Positions 11,801-18,051 of a stretch of DNA of 41,602 nucleotides are shown here, in pieces. Location: positions 1 through 41,602 of IMG/VR virus record IMGVR_UViG_3300020159_003031; one strand, given 5' to 3'. This DNA comes from a virus. The notes under the pieces are model-generated. The model did no database searches. It worked only from the letters and a program-made list of their open reading frames with translations, and had not been told where the DNA came from. The position numbers and the translations under genes were made by a program. Position 1 is the stretch's first letter; the number at the start of each line of letters is the position of its first letter.

Positions 11801-14800
11801 TCATCAGTTTATATTATTAAAGTTGACGAAAATAACATCAAATTGGCAAGAAGTGCAGAAGATGCTTTAAAAATTGTCCCCAAAGCATTAAATATAACTT
11901 CAGTTGGAATTGGAAGCAGTCATGTATTTATTTCAACCAAACAAAATATAAAATCTCTAGTTTCCATTGATAATGTAATTCAATCTCCTATTGTATCTAC
12001 ATCGACTACAACATATCTATCAACAAATCTTCTTTCTGTCGAAGATTTAGTATACTTAGATTCCACTAAAAACATAATTACTGGAGATTTGTTACGTATC
12101 AATGATGAAATAATGAAGGTCGAATCTGTTGGTGTGGGAAGTACGAATGTAATTCGTGTGGCAAGACCTTGGTTGGGAACTGAAGTTATATCTCACTCCG
12201 TAGGAAGTTCAATTACAAAATTAAAAGGAAATTATAACATAGTTAAGAATAAAATTAATTTTGTTGAAGCTCCATATGGAAATATTCCTCTTGGAACATC
12301 AACAAATTCTCCAAGCGAGAGAGATTGGACAGGAATTACATCATCTTCATATTTCCATGGAAGAGTGTTTATGAGATCTGGAATTATAGATTCTCCTAAC
12401 GAATCATATTATAAAAATTATATTTTTGATGATATTTCCCCAGAATTTAATGGATCACAGAAAACTTTTACATTGTCTTCAAATGGTTCCAATATCACCG
12501 ATATTTTTCAAGACAATGCAATTATATTGGTGAATGATATTTTCCAGCAACCTGGATTGACAAAAAATTATAATTTATCCGAGTCCGTTGGGGTTACTTC
12601 AATTTCATTCGTAGGATCTGCAACGTCCCAAGTTTCTGATGTTAACACATCAAACCTACCAGCAGGTGGAATAATTGTCTCTGTTGGATCAACTAAAGGT
12701 TTTGGATATCAACCTCTAGTTTCTGCAGGCGGATCTGCAATCGTATCTGTTGCAGGAACTATTTCTGCGATTAGTATTGGAAATAGTGGATCTGGGTATA
12801 GGTCGGCAATTGAAACTTTAAGTGGAATTTTACCCGTTACAGTACGAGTTGGTGTATCAACATATTCTACAGGCACTCCTAATGTAGAATTTATTGGAAC
12901 TGCAACAGTTAGTAATGGAAATATTGTAAGTATTGCAGTGACTAATCCAGGAATTGGATATACATCATCTAATCCTCCATATGTTATTATTGATGCGCCC
13001 CTTTCTTACTCAGATATTCCTTTAATTTATAATTCTTCTTCGTTGGGTATTGGTACTAGAGCGACTGTGGATATTTTAGTTGGACAAGAATCCGGTGTAA
13101 TTGATTTTGAGTTTAAAAACACCGGATATAGATATAAATCAGGTGATATATTAACTGTTCCTGTTGGCGGAACAACTGGAATACCCACAACACCAAACTC
13201 CACTTTACAGGAATTTCAAATTACCGTAGAAAGTGTAGATAAAGATAAATTTTCGGGGTGGTCTTTAGGAGAATTGGAAGTTCTTGATAATATTCAAGAA
13301 TTATTTGATGGCGGTAGGATTATTTTCCCATTATTATATAATGGTGCCTCAATTTCAGTATACGCTAAGAAGGGATCTTTGATTGATGTCAAATATGTCC
13401 TTTTAGTTTTTATTAATGATATTCTTCAAATTCCAGATGAAGGTTATATTTTCAATGGAGGAAGTAAAATTCAATTTACCGAGTCTCCAAAACCAGAAGA
13501 TACATGTAAAATTCTGTTTTACAAAGGAAGTGGAGACAATATTGATGTAATATTCAGGGATATTATAGATACTGTCAAGATAGGCGATGATTTACAATTA
13601 ACTTACGATTCTTTTGTTGGACAGTCACCAAGTCTTTTGGAAAATGAAAGGAAAGTTGTAGATGTATTGTCAATTGAGACTGTAGAAACTAATCCTTATT
13701 TTGGTCCAGGAAATACCTCAAATACATCTCTTTCAAGACCAATAAATTGGTGTAGACAGACTGAAGATTTAATTATTAATGAAAAAGAAATTAGCAAAAA
13801 TAGAGAATTTTATGAACCACTTATATACCCATCCACTAATATAATTCAACCAGTTGGAATTGGTTCAACTATCGTTTATGTTGAAAATTTAAGACCATTT
13901 TTTAACCCATCTAACGAAAATATTGTTTCTTTAGATTTTCAAAATAATGTAACTTTAATCTCCCAAGATTCTAAGATATCTGCCACAGCGGCCGCTATTG
14001 TTTCCATATCAGGAACAATAACATCTATTGATATAGTAGATGGGGGATTTGGATATAATACTGCACCAAAGGTCACACTACAGAGTTCAACTGGAATTGG
14101 GTTATCATCGTCAGTATTAGTTTCATCAATAACATCAGGAATTGTTACTTCAATTTCTATAGTTGGTGTTCTAACTGGATATTCAATATCAAATCCACCC
14201 CTGGTTTTAATTGATCCACCAACCGCTGACGTAGAAAGTAATAGTGTTTTATCTTATTCAGGTGACTCCGGAATAATTGTTGGATTGGGAACAACAAATA
14301 TTGGAGCATCAACTCAAATTATTTTAGATCTGTTTATTCCACCAAATTCACCCAATAGAATTGCATCAATAGCTGGGACTGCAACTACACTAAGTTCATT
14401 GTCTTCAGGTGACTTTTTTGCAGTGAGTAATTCAAATGTTGGAATATCAACAACTTCTATTATTTCTAAGAGATTAGACGGATCAAATATTGGAATTGCA
14501 AATGAATTTTTGGATACAATATATCAAGTTTCGTCTGCAGAAACTGTTTTGACGAATGTTGTTGGAGTAGGAACAACATATATTCGAAGAATTTTCTCTC
14601 CCATTTCTGGTATAGGAACCATAAACTTCAGTTCATCATCAATTAACTTTGATTCTAATTCATATACATTTGATAATTTGGGTGTCAATACTTTGTATTC
14701 TGGAGATATATCCACTTCCAGATATTTTGGCGATTTTAGTTGGGGGAAAATCATACTAAAATCAAGAGTTAAAGATCTTGAGTTTAATTATTACGGCAAT

Positions 14801-14878
14801 AATGGTGTAATTGGAATCACGACATCAACTTTAGTGAAACGCACTTTACCTCTGAAGTATAGTAATTATATCATATAA
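2843..14878 (+). CDS. gp7: Giant baseplate wedge protein with gp7-type core
   Basis: A single uninterrupted frame of 4011 codons, about four times T4 gp7 (1032 aa). Residues about 185-222 (DFYSTRGTDLSFKILFKVLY, then GEDVKI) match the gp7 wedge-initiator segment DFYSTKGIEASYKFLFKVLY; the preceding FLKQYYISQ region also resembles gp7. In T4 this segment lies in the C-terminal third; here it is at the N-terminus, so nearly all the rest is an extension. Visible extension modules are about 13 GxGY beta repeats (tyrosines 725-3780), six or seven H(N/G)-x-GD-x-V-x-Y modules, a YHYH-like domain (about 1190-1315), a conserved block with YITYVKDRRYISQRQ (about 2539-2633), and two NDI-x-Q-x-P modules. 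No transmembrane segment was seen. The gene sits between gp6 and a fibre gene. The extension probably forms a large peripheral structure on the baseplate; that part is inference. Confidence 0.85.
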   Translation: MSEKRIQFNNVIQNQLPSYVREEFPLVAEFLKQYYISQEFQGSATDLIQNVDQYLKLDNIKSNIESTTLTEDISFSDETILVSNTIGFPDSYGLLQINDEVITYTNKTSTTFTGCIRGFSGVTSYDNQNKPDELVFNSTESSDHAKNAEVVNLSSLFLKEFFDKIKYQLTPGFENREFYSGLDKYLFLKQSKDFYSTRGTDLSFKILFKVLYGEDVKIIKPQDYLIKSSDSLYEITNNLVVESITGNPYDLERSTLRQDSYGNIPNGYASISRVEKIFAKTDKTYYKLSFDAGYNKDINVEGSLYGNFSIHPKTKIIGEFFANTNTLDVDSTVGFPLQGELSVLYSDGTEGIISYSSKSLNQFFGCQNVSKPILDGTDIWLNVYAYGLSNKNTNEIIKVRVTSVLKNVDITDDSYYYSNKDTAIIKTLGINPQDEVISNNWVFNISSGVDILSASLIDNASNTYKLVTKTSHNLKIGDNIKILSRDGTFKISAVGNVQSDDTIEISGQGNLDLNLVYSIQRNLLKVNSDKYSHLVNEIANIQNVYKDKNNKTIIASPSLPSYNNQPLNAFNRTIVFSGTFIGDTFTITSNQDHGFYTGDSVYYTSGQGSLFEEGLYFIKRVNSSSIKVAKSRLNIHRSAFINLEEEITVTNSKFEDSDFHARQLESQKLLREINTPINDGGEYPTLSGTVGILINGVEVLNYKSKDKIYYGSIESIDVVNTGSGYDIINPPNVTISDSVGSEAAAYCSVKGTLQEIRVIDPGFDYLEVPKINITGGNGVGAKASASMKLIDYQVSFNTESESAFIDTTNSTIGFSTFHKFRNTEKVIYRTNAQKAVGGITTNSTYYVSVQDAYTVKLHRTFDDSLIGINTISLTSFGIGNHNLESYDKKSVISSINIEDNGSNYENKKRSTSSSGVSTSLGCINIKNHDYKSGEIVRYTTNGSSIGGLVNDTNYYVTKVDENNFKLSVVGVGIDNQDFYYKTNQYIDLTSIGVGTHIFNYPQISVEVVGNTGVSSAFKAQVQPIFRGEVTSVHLENSGVGYGSSEIINFSRDPNITLNSGSESQLIPVINAGKIVEILINNPGKDYNSPPNLSILTNGNGVGAVLTPILENGQIKSVRIIEGGVGYDQNNTSIVVSSSGVDAELKPQLKSWTINLFARYIGKISDDDGFVFYNPNSKYGLEYTHLYAPRKLRESLYAKDSGGKILYGKNDLVKLNNVEVSSTNHSPIIGWAYDGNPIYGPYGFANKNGGNITGMKSGYVLNLSSDRPPFPSGFFIEDYEYKNINDDTVLDECNGRFCITPDFPNGTYAYFATIDTAPSSSFGGYRSPVFPYIIGNKFKSSPNEFNFNRLSNQDDIDLNETKWVRNTTPYNLLKNSTFYSYLPLPNILDQTVDVKYASLGSIENIGIVTGGFDYKVNDKVVFDEEGTGGFGFAAKVSRIGGKSVNSISVASTTINNVEIYPLEGSKNSFIIQSNLPHNFLNKDIISISGINTTSSLIGGSYTIGIAQNTISISNPSGISSVTITGIVTYISVSGNISNVRENDVFNIGSETIKVLNVDNNSSRIRILRSINGTVGSTHTHTDVLYESPRRFLINVGNTTSYGYKVNKEIYFDPKESLGIGTISGVGIGSTLSFSNPGVGITEIFIPTRSIYIPNHNLQTGDSLVYSTNSGSPVSISTNGTNSISLLDQSVVYVAKITNDLIGISTVKVGLGATGTFVGIATSTSSMGTLYFTGIGTGSYHSFKTNYPKLTGKVSKNVVTVSTAQTHGLTNNDDIFVNVNPGFSTSFIVKYDDYNRKILINPISFTSGDINIISNSISIPNHNFQNGQKVVYTSTSPSGGLINNAIYYIVVFDANTVNLSNSYYGAVELNPEIINITSSSSGTLSPVNPPIKVYKDSLLTFDLSDSSLSYLNGSVPYSAFEFNFYVDSNYTQIFNKSVSSNTFEVIKFGRVGIDTGSKVTLSVTDNLPQKLYYALDPVYNSTLPSVKEEVNIDSSVLSNNELQVSFSGYNGKHRVASISSTSFTYNIDSLPESTSYNSSSRLSYETTSLSAYGSVSKVDITSRGQNYTSIPKFSEIISTQGTGSILDASSKSIGKISKTKINNIGFDFSCDFTVRPNLIFPQILKIEPLNSIDYIGITSTGRGYTTAPKLVILDGKTNQVLPEVDIYYSLGDNYATILNNTYRLNDISPIIIPTQNSNGIGIGSISYNPANKDVTVTLSVGFSSSTSFPLAVNDKILIENISVGINSTAKGFNSENYNYQLFTITNVDSNIGGIGTVTYNLSEHLISEEVPGRYDSVNSSGRIIPEKYFPKFNTQLKPNNFFENELVRYPNQSSPLGFVESWNEKTKYVKISSREILKEENILEGVSSKTQGKISSIIKTEGFIDVGSYSKTENGWITETGILNNELQKIQDNLYYQNFSYSLKSKVPYDTWENAVGSLNHTSGFKKFSDYQLESFGYSGISTNVTSSIDVTTDIDGFANLNCVYDFDLVRENALTIDSKTISDEITFSSRILTDYFESVGNRVLSIDDISGEFNSNPRSSKFSIAHKFLLTDARAQKYITYVKDRRYISQRQLMLFTLLHDNNTGYLNQYGRVESVYDLGSFDFIVDGPEGLILFYPTKYKVNDYDVTTLSYNLKDNFSGVGNTILGNIVSLNTNTAYVSSGSTSIIEIDSVYTSSKVLIEISGDNGQYQFNELNLVHDGTNIEMLDYGQLTSHSTDIFSSSGLGTYYPYFSGSNLKIDFIPNVGIAASVSTVQIAIANTSISGVGTFDIKYARFEAVTTSIASTTSPSANIIAEYPDTYDAGYYIIQISDTTNNRHQLSEVVLIDDEYDVYITEFGNIETHSSLGTVDAIKTANSTRLTFTPLPNIDVHVKVFFNSITNFDENNTSVQYNNNTATTDYSVYYGTERDVKLSFDLKHQGNPIFQKYFDGSNPSIVSVASSVITIKNHFFVTGENVTYSAGIPTATASPIGIALTYFGVGIGTTDKLPSSVYIIKVDENNIKLARSAEDALKIVPKALNITSVGIGSSHVFISTKQNIKSLVSIDNVIQSPIVSTSTTTYLSTNLLSVEDLVYLDSTKNIITGDLLRINDEIMKVESVGVGSTNVIRVARPWLGTEVISHSVGSSITKLKGNYNIVKNKINFVEAPYGNIPLGTSTNSPSERDWTGITSSSYFHGRVFMRSGIIDSPNESYYKNYIFDDISPEFNGSQKTFTLSSNGSNITDIFQDNAIILVNDIFQQPGLTKNYNLSESVGVTSISFVGSATSQVSDVNTSNLPAGGIIVSVGSTKGFGYQPLVSAGGSAIVSVAGTISAISIGNSGSGYRSAIETLSGILPVTVRVGVSTYSTGTPNVEFIGTATVSNGNIVSIAVTNPGIGYTSSNPPYVIIDAPLSYSDIPLIYNSSSLGIGTRATVDILVGQESGVIDFEFKNTGYRYKSGDILTVPVGGTTGIPTTPNSTLQEFQITVESVDKDKFSGWSLGELEVLDNIQELFDGGRIIFPLLYNGASISVYAKKGSLIDVKYVLLVFINDILQIPDEGYIFNGGSKIQFTESPKPEDTCKILFYKGSGDNIDVIFRDIIDTVKIGDDLQLTYDSFVGQSPSLLENERKVVDVLSIETVETNPYFGPGNTSNTSLSRPINWCRQTEDLIINEKEISKNREFYEPLIYPSTNIIQPVGIGSTIVYVENLRPFFNPSNENIVSLDFQNNVTLISQDSKISATAAAIVSISGTITSIDIVDGGFGYNTAPKVTLQSSTGIGLSSSVLVSSITSGIVTSISIVGVLTGYSISNPPLVLIDPPTADVESNSVLSYSGDSGIIVGLGTTNIGASTQIILDLFIPPNSPNRIASIAGTATTLSSLSSGDFFAVSNSNVGISTTSIISKRLDGSNIGIANEFLDTIYQVSSAETVLTNVVGVGTTYIRRIFSPISGIGTINFSSSSINFDSNSYTFDNLGVNTLYSGDISTSRYFGDFSWGKIILKSRVKDLEFNYYGNNGVIGITTSTLVKRTLPLKYSNYII
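4984..6260 (+). repeat. GxGY beta-repeat cluster in gp7-type protein (first set)
   Basis: Protein-level repeats with the pattern V/I-x-N-x-G-x-GY-x(2-4)-P. Tyrosines fall at residues 725, 765, 904, 1041, 1086 and 1126, with the closest pairs 40 residues apart. Copies are diverged at DNA level, so they are old duplications. Further copies lie at residues 1413, 2065, 2142, 3319, 3373, 3738 and 3780. Confidence 0.7.
6410..6790 (+). other. YHYH-like domain inside gp7-type protein
   Basis: Residues about 1190-1315 contain NHSPIIGWAYDGNPIYGPYG followed about 50 residues later by LDECNGRFCITPDFPNGTYA. This is the hallmark layout of the YHYH family (GWA.DG.PI.GPYG ... LD.CNGR...TP..P.GTY.Y). The terminal motif that names the family is degenerate here: TYAYF instead of TYHYH. 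The domain's function is not established; it is found in secreted and phage proteins. Confidence 0.75.
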
Positions 14879-14885
14879 CTAAATA
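14879..14885 (+). promoter_or_regulatory. Candidate late promoter (CTAAATA) for the tail fibre
   Basis: CTAAATA directly follows the stop codon of the gp7-type gene and lies 21 bases before the fibre ATG. CTAAATA is a variant of the TATAAATA late element that I remember from cyanophages. Confidence 0.45.
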
Positions 14886-14906
14886 TTTTTAAACATATTA
14901 CATAAA

Positions 14907-17900
14907 ATGGCAAAGTTAGGGATAAGTACAGGGACTGTACCTAATGATGGAACAGGCGATAGCTTGTTAGTTGGTGCTATAAAGGTAAATAAAAACTTTG
15001 ATGAAATTTATAATTATTTTGGAGATGGTGCAAATTTAACATCAATTGGGGGGACATGGATTACAACATCGGTAGGAATCCACACTCTTAAGCGTGTCGG
15101 CATAGGAACAACAAATCCGCGATTTGCTTTAGAAGTTGGATCCGTTGGATCGTCAGGAACTTCCTTATGGGTAAATGGTGATGCAAGAATTATTGGCGTT
15201 TTGACCGTAGGAGCTTCATCAATTTCTCTCAATGGATCTTCAAATAGAATTACAGTAGGAACTGGTATAACTCTTGATGGCAATACTGGAATAATAAGTG
15301 CATCCTCTATTGTTTTAAATGGATCGAGAATTACTGGATCCGGAGTAACCTCAATTACTGCTGGTTCCGGAATTACGATAAGTCAAAGTACCGGTAATGT
15401 GACAATTACTGGATCCGGAGTAACCTCAATTACTGCCGGTTCTGGAATTACCATAAGTCAAAGTACTGGTAATGTAATAATTACTGGATCCGGAGTAACC
15501 TCAATTACTGCTGGTTCTGGAATTACCATAAGTCAAAGTACTGGTAATGTAACAATTAATGCATCACCTGGATCCGGAGTAGTAACCTCAATTACTGCTG
15601 GTTCTGGAATTACCATAAGTCAAAGTACCGGTAATGTAACAATTAATGCAGAAACATATTGGAATAAAACGGGATCTGGAATTCATACTCTCTCCAATGT
15701 TGGTATTGGCACAACAAATCCAGTATCAACCTTAACAGTTGATGGAAGTATTTCATCTAGTGATGTAACATCCACGGCAGTTTTGAATGTTGGATTGGGA
15801 GGAACTATAATTAAAACAACATATGCTGGTTTAGTTGGCATAAGTACATTAATTCCACGATTTGCTTTAGAAGTTGGATCCGTTGGATCGTCAGGAACTT
15901 CCTTATGGGTAAATGGTGATGCAAGAATTACTGGAGTTTTATCTGTTGGTCAGGGAACAATATCTATTGACGGAAATACAAATCAAGTAACAACTTCAAA
16001 TCTTGTTGTAACAAACAGTGCTTCTATTAAAGGTCATGTCGTTAGTGTTTTGAGTTTCAATCCAGTTGCAGATGGAGTTAAAAATGTTAGTACGGGAGTT
16101 ATTAGTGGAACAGATAACACCCAAGCTTTTAGAAATGCTTTAGATTATTTGGCAAATTTGGGAGGAGGGACACTCTATGTACCAACAGGAAAATACGCTT
16201 TTTATAATAATGCCGCAACAAGACTTGAAATAACAAGTAATATAAGAATTATTGGTGATGGTCCAAATAATACTATTTTATATTTTAATGATACATCTTC
16301 CTCATCTAGAAGAGACTTTTTAATATCAAATTCCGCAAATAAAATTGATGTAGTTTTAGAAGATTTATCTATTATTGGTGACTGGGGAGCAAATAATGAT
16401 TTCACGCAGAGATCTCACTTAACATCATTTGATTGTGGATCAGATTCAAATGTTAGTGTTTATAGATGTAGATTTGAATATAGTAGATTTTTTGGTCTTG
16501 TTGTTGGTTACACTAATTATGGAAATACAGTCTCCTGTGCAGACTCCTATTTTTACAGGATTGCTGGCGATGGATTTTCCGTTAGAAATAATAAACATTT
16601 AATAGCATCTAATAATTATTTTAAAGATGTTAACGATGATTCTATTGCATTTCATACTAGAGAACCACAGTCATCTCCAGTACAAACATCTGCAGTGATA
16701 ACGGGCAACAAGATAGTTGATTCTCAGGGAATATGTTTGCTGGGGTGTAAAGATACTACCATCACTAGCAATTCTCTTACACGAATCCACACAAGAGCGA
16801 TTCAAATAGGCGGTCCATGGTCTTCGGGAGAAACTGGAGAAGGAAAAACACCTAATATTGGAATTTTAATATCAAATAATATCATAGATACAGTATTTGA
16901 TGGAAATGCGTTTTCTGGTTCAACAGGAAGTGGTAATTATTATATTTACATTGATGGAATAGATCCAAATGCTCTTGCTGGTTATTATGTAGGAGGTCCA
17001 AATGGTTCGGGTGGAATATTGCAACCATATCCATATTTTTATAGGAATGATGTTTCAGATACTCCACCTTCAACAGGAAATTGGTTTGTAAACATAAGTA
17101 ATAATATTTGTGTACGTACATATCAACCCACCACAAACTATTCTGATTATGGGTATGGATCAAGATATGCTAGGACCGGAATAAGTAATCCACAAATAAC
17201 ATCAACAACTTTAGGATATAACCTTGGGGAAAGTAGTGCTTTAATACATTTGAAAACGAGAGCATTTAATGTTCTTATTTCAAATAATGTTCTAGATGGA
17301 CATGCGCGGGGAGTTAGGTTAGAAGGCACAAATTCCTCAAGTTTTAATGATTGGCAATCTGTTTTAATTTCAAATAATATAATTTCAAATTTCAGTGTTG
17401 CTGGAATACATGTTATTGGTTCTAGTATGGTTGAAATTATTTCCAATTTGGTAGATGGAGACCCACTATATCTTAGTTCTTATAGAGGATCAAATGGAAC
17501 TTGGACATTTGGTGGAGGATCAGATGTACTATTACCTGCAATTTTAAATGAAGGTAGATGCCTCATAAAAAATAACTCTTTTAAAAATGTCCAGTCTGTT
17601 TTAAATACGGCATCAAATACAAATCAATTATTTGAAAGAAATACTTATTATTTTGATCCAACTAGTGACGGATTTAACACATCAAATGTTGGAATTGGTT
17701 ATTATGGCAATTCTTATCCATTTGACATATCACCAAATGCAGTTATACATGACGGAAATCCAAATAGTTCTGGATATGGTGACGTTACCAATGTTTGCTT
17801 AAATTCATCATCCACAAAACCATCTAGCGGAAAATATATTAAAGGACATTTTGTATCTAATAGCAATCCAACTGTTCTGGGTTCATCTCCAAATAGGTAT

Positions 17901-17987
17901 ATTGTAACTGGTTGGAGAAGGGTCAGCACTGGTTCATCTCATACTAATATTACTGATTGGGTTGATGTTCTATCAAATATCGAATAA
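14907..17987 (+). CDS. Tail fibre/spike with beta-helix (pectate-lyase-like) domain
   Basis: The 1026-aa product is a modular receptor-binding protein. Residues 1-43 (GTVPNDGTGDSLLVGAIKVN, then NFDEIYNYFGDG) are an attachment domain common in cyanophage fibres. Next come two GVGIGTTNPRFALEVG-type blocks (about 65-95 and 310-340) on either side of four tandem copies of a 25-residue GVTSITAGSGITISQSTGNV unit. From about residue 380 (FNPVADGV ... NTQAFRNALDYLANLGGGTL YVPTGKY) a Pectate_lyase_3 right-handed beta-helix begins, with SNNI/SNNV turns to about residue 900. The end (KGHFVSNSNPTVLG ... GWRRVSTGSSHTNITDWVDV) resembles C-terminal caps of other beta-helix spikes. It sits between 7 and 8, where T4 has no fibre. 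The beta-helix could bind or cleave surface polysaccharide; I cannot identify catalytic residues. Trimeric assembly is assumed from the family. Confidence 0.82.
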   Translation: MAKLGISTGTVPNDGTGDSLLVGAIKVNKNFDEIYNYFGDGANLTSIGGTWITTSVGIHTLKRVGIGTTNPRFALEVGSVGSSGTSLWVNGDARIIGVLTVGASSISLNGSSNRITVGTGITLDGNTGIISASSIVLNGSRITGSGVTSITAGSGITISQSTGNVTITGSGVTSITAGSGITISQSTGNVIITGSGVTSITAGSGITISQSTGNVTINASPGSGVVTSITAGSGITISQSTGNVTINAETYWNKTGSGIHTLSNVGIGTTNPVSTLTVDGSISSSDVTSTAVLNVGLGGTIIKTTYAGLVGISTLIPRFALEVGSVGSSGTSLWVNGDARITGVLSVGQGTISIDGNTNQVTTSNLVVTNSASIKGHVVSVLSFNPVADGVKNVSTGVISGTDNTQAFRNALDYLANLGGGTLYVPTGKYAFYNNAATRLEITSNIRIIGDGPNNTILYFNDTSSSSRRDFLISNSANKIDVVLEDLSIIGDWGANNDFTQRSHLTSFDCGSDSNVSVYRCRFEYSRFFGLVVGYTNYGNTVSCADSYFYRIAGDGFSVRNNKHLIASNNYFKDVNDDSIAFHTREPQSSPVQTSAVITGNKIVDSQGICLLGCKDTTITSNSLTRIHTRAIQIGGPWSSGETGEGKTPNIGILISNNIIDTVFDGNAFSGSTGSGNYYIYIDGIDPNALAGYYVGGPNGSGGILQPYPYFYRNDVSDTPPSTGNWFVNISNNICVRTYQPTTNYSDYGYGSRYARTGISNPQITSTTLGYNLGESSALIHLKTRAFNVLISNNVLDGHARGVRLEGTNSSSFNDWQSVLISNNIISNFSVAGIHVIGSSMVEIISNLVDGDPLYLSSYRGSNGTWTFGGGSDVLLPAILNEGRCLIKNNSFKNVQSVLNTASNTNQLFERNTYYFDPTSDGFNTSNVGIGYYGNSYPFDISPNAVIHDGNPNSSGYGDVTNVCLNSSSTKPSSGKYIKGHFVSNSNPTVLGSSPNRYIVTGWRRVSTGSSHTNITDWVDVLSNIE
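15120..15192 (+). repeat. 73-bp exact direct repeat, copy 1
   Basis: These 73 bases are identical to 15858-15930 in the same frame and encode the RFALEVGSVGSSGTSLWVNG block of the fibre. Identity at third codon positions suggests a recent duplication or gene conversion. Confidence 0.9.
15336..15650 (+). repeat. Four tandem ~75-bp coding repeats in the fibre gene
   Basis: Units begin with GGATCCGGAGTA at 15336, 15411, 15486 and 15570. The spacing is 75, 75 and 84 bases; the third unit carries a 9-base addition. Each encodes about 25 residues (GVTSITAGSGITISQSTGNV plus linker). Copies are nearly identical at DNA level. Copy number could change by recombination or slippage without a frame change. 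Confidence 0.9.
15858..15930 (+). repeat. 73-bp exact direct repeat, copy 2
   Basis: Identical to 15120-15192. Together the two copies bracket the tandem 75-bp array, so recombination between them would remove or add about 738 bases in frame. Confidence 0.9.
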
Positions 17988-18010
17988 AAATATTTTTTTA
18001 TTCAATTTTT
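17982..18010 (+). terminator. Possible weak intrinsic terminator after the fibre gene
   Basis: GAATAAAAA (17982-17990), a 4-base loop and TTTTTATTC (17995-18003) form a perfect 9-bp inverted repeat that is followed by AATTTTT. It overlaps the fibre stop codon. The stem is almost all A-T, so strength is doubtful; it may only slow the polymerase or shape the mRNA end. Confidence 0.3.
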
Positions 18011-18026
18011 ATTCCAAAATACTTAC

Positions 18027-18034
18027 TATAAATA
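18027..18034 (+). promoter_or_regulatory. Late promoter (TATAAATA) for gp8
   Basis: This is an exact match to the T4 late consensus TATAAATA, 17 bases before the gp8 ATG and in an otherwise AT-rich 64-base gap. It is the best-matching late promoter in the window. Confidence 0.65.
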
Positions 18035-18051
18035 GATAAAAAACTCCGCAA

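Noticed and set aside
2843-14878. Possibility that the 12-kb frame is several fused genes from a misread stop
   Set aside because: I see no internal late promoter plus ribosome site that would suggest old gene borders, and repeat types continue through the whole length. Fusion in the past remains possible but is not shown.
15336-15650. Regular 75-bp repeats that could be taken for a CRISPR-like array
   Set aside because: The units are contiguous coding sequence in frame with no variable spacers, no palindromic repeat and no cas genes.
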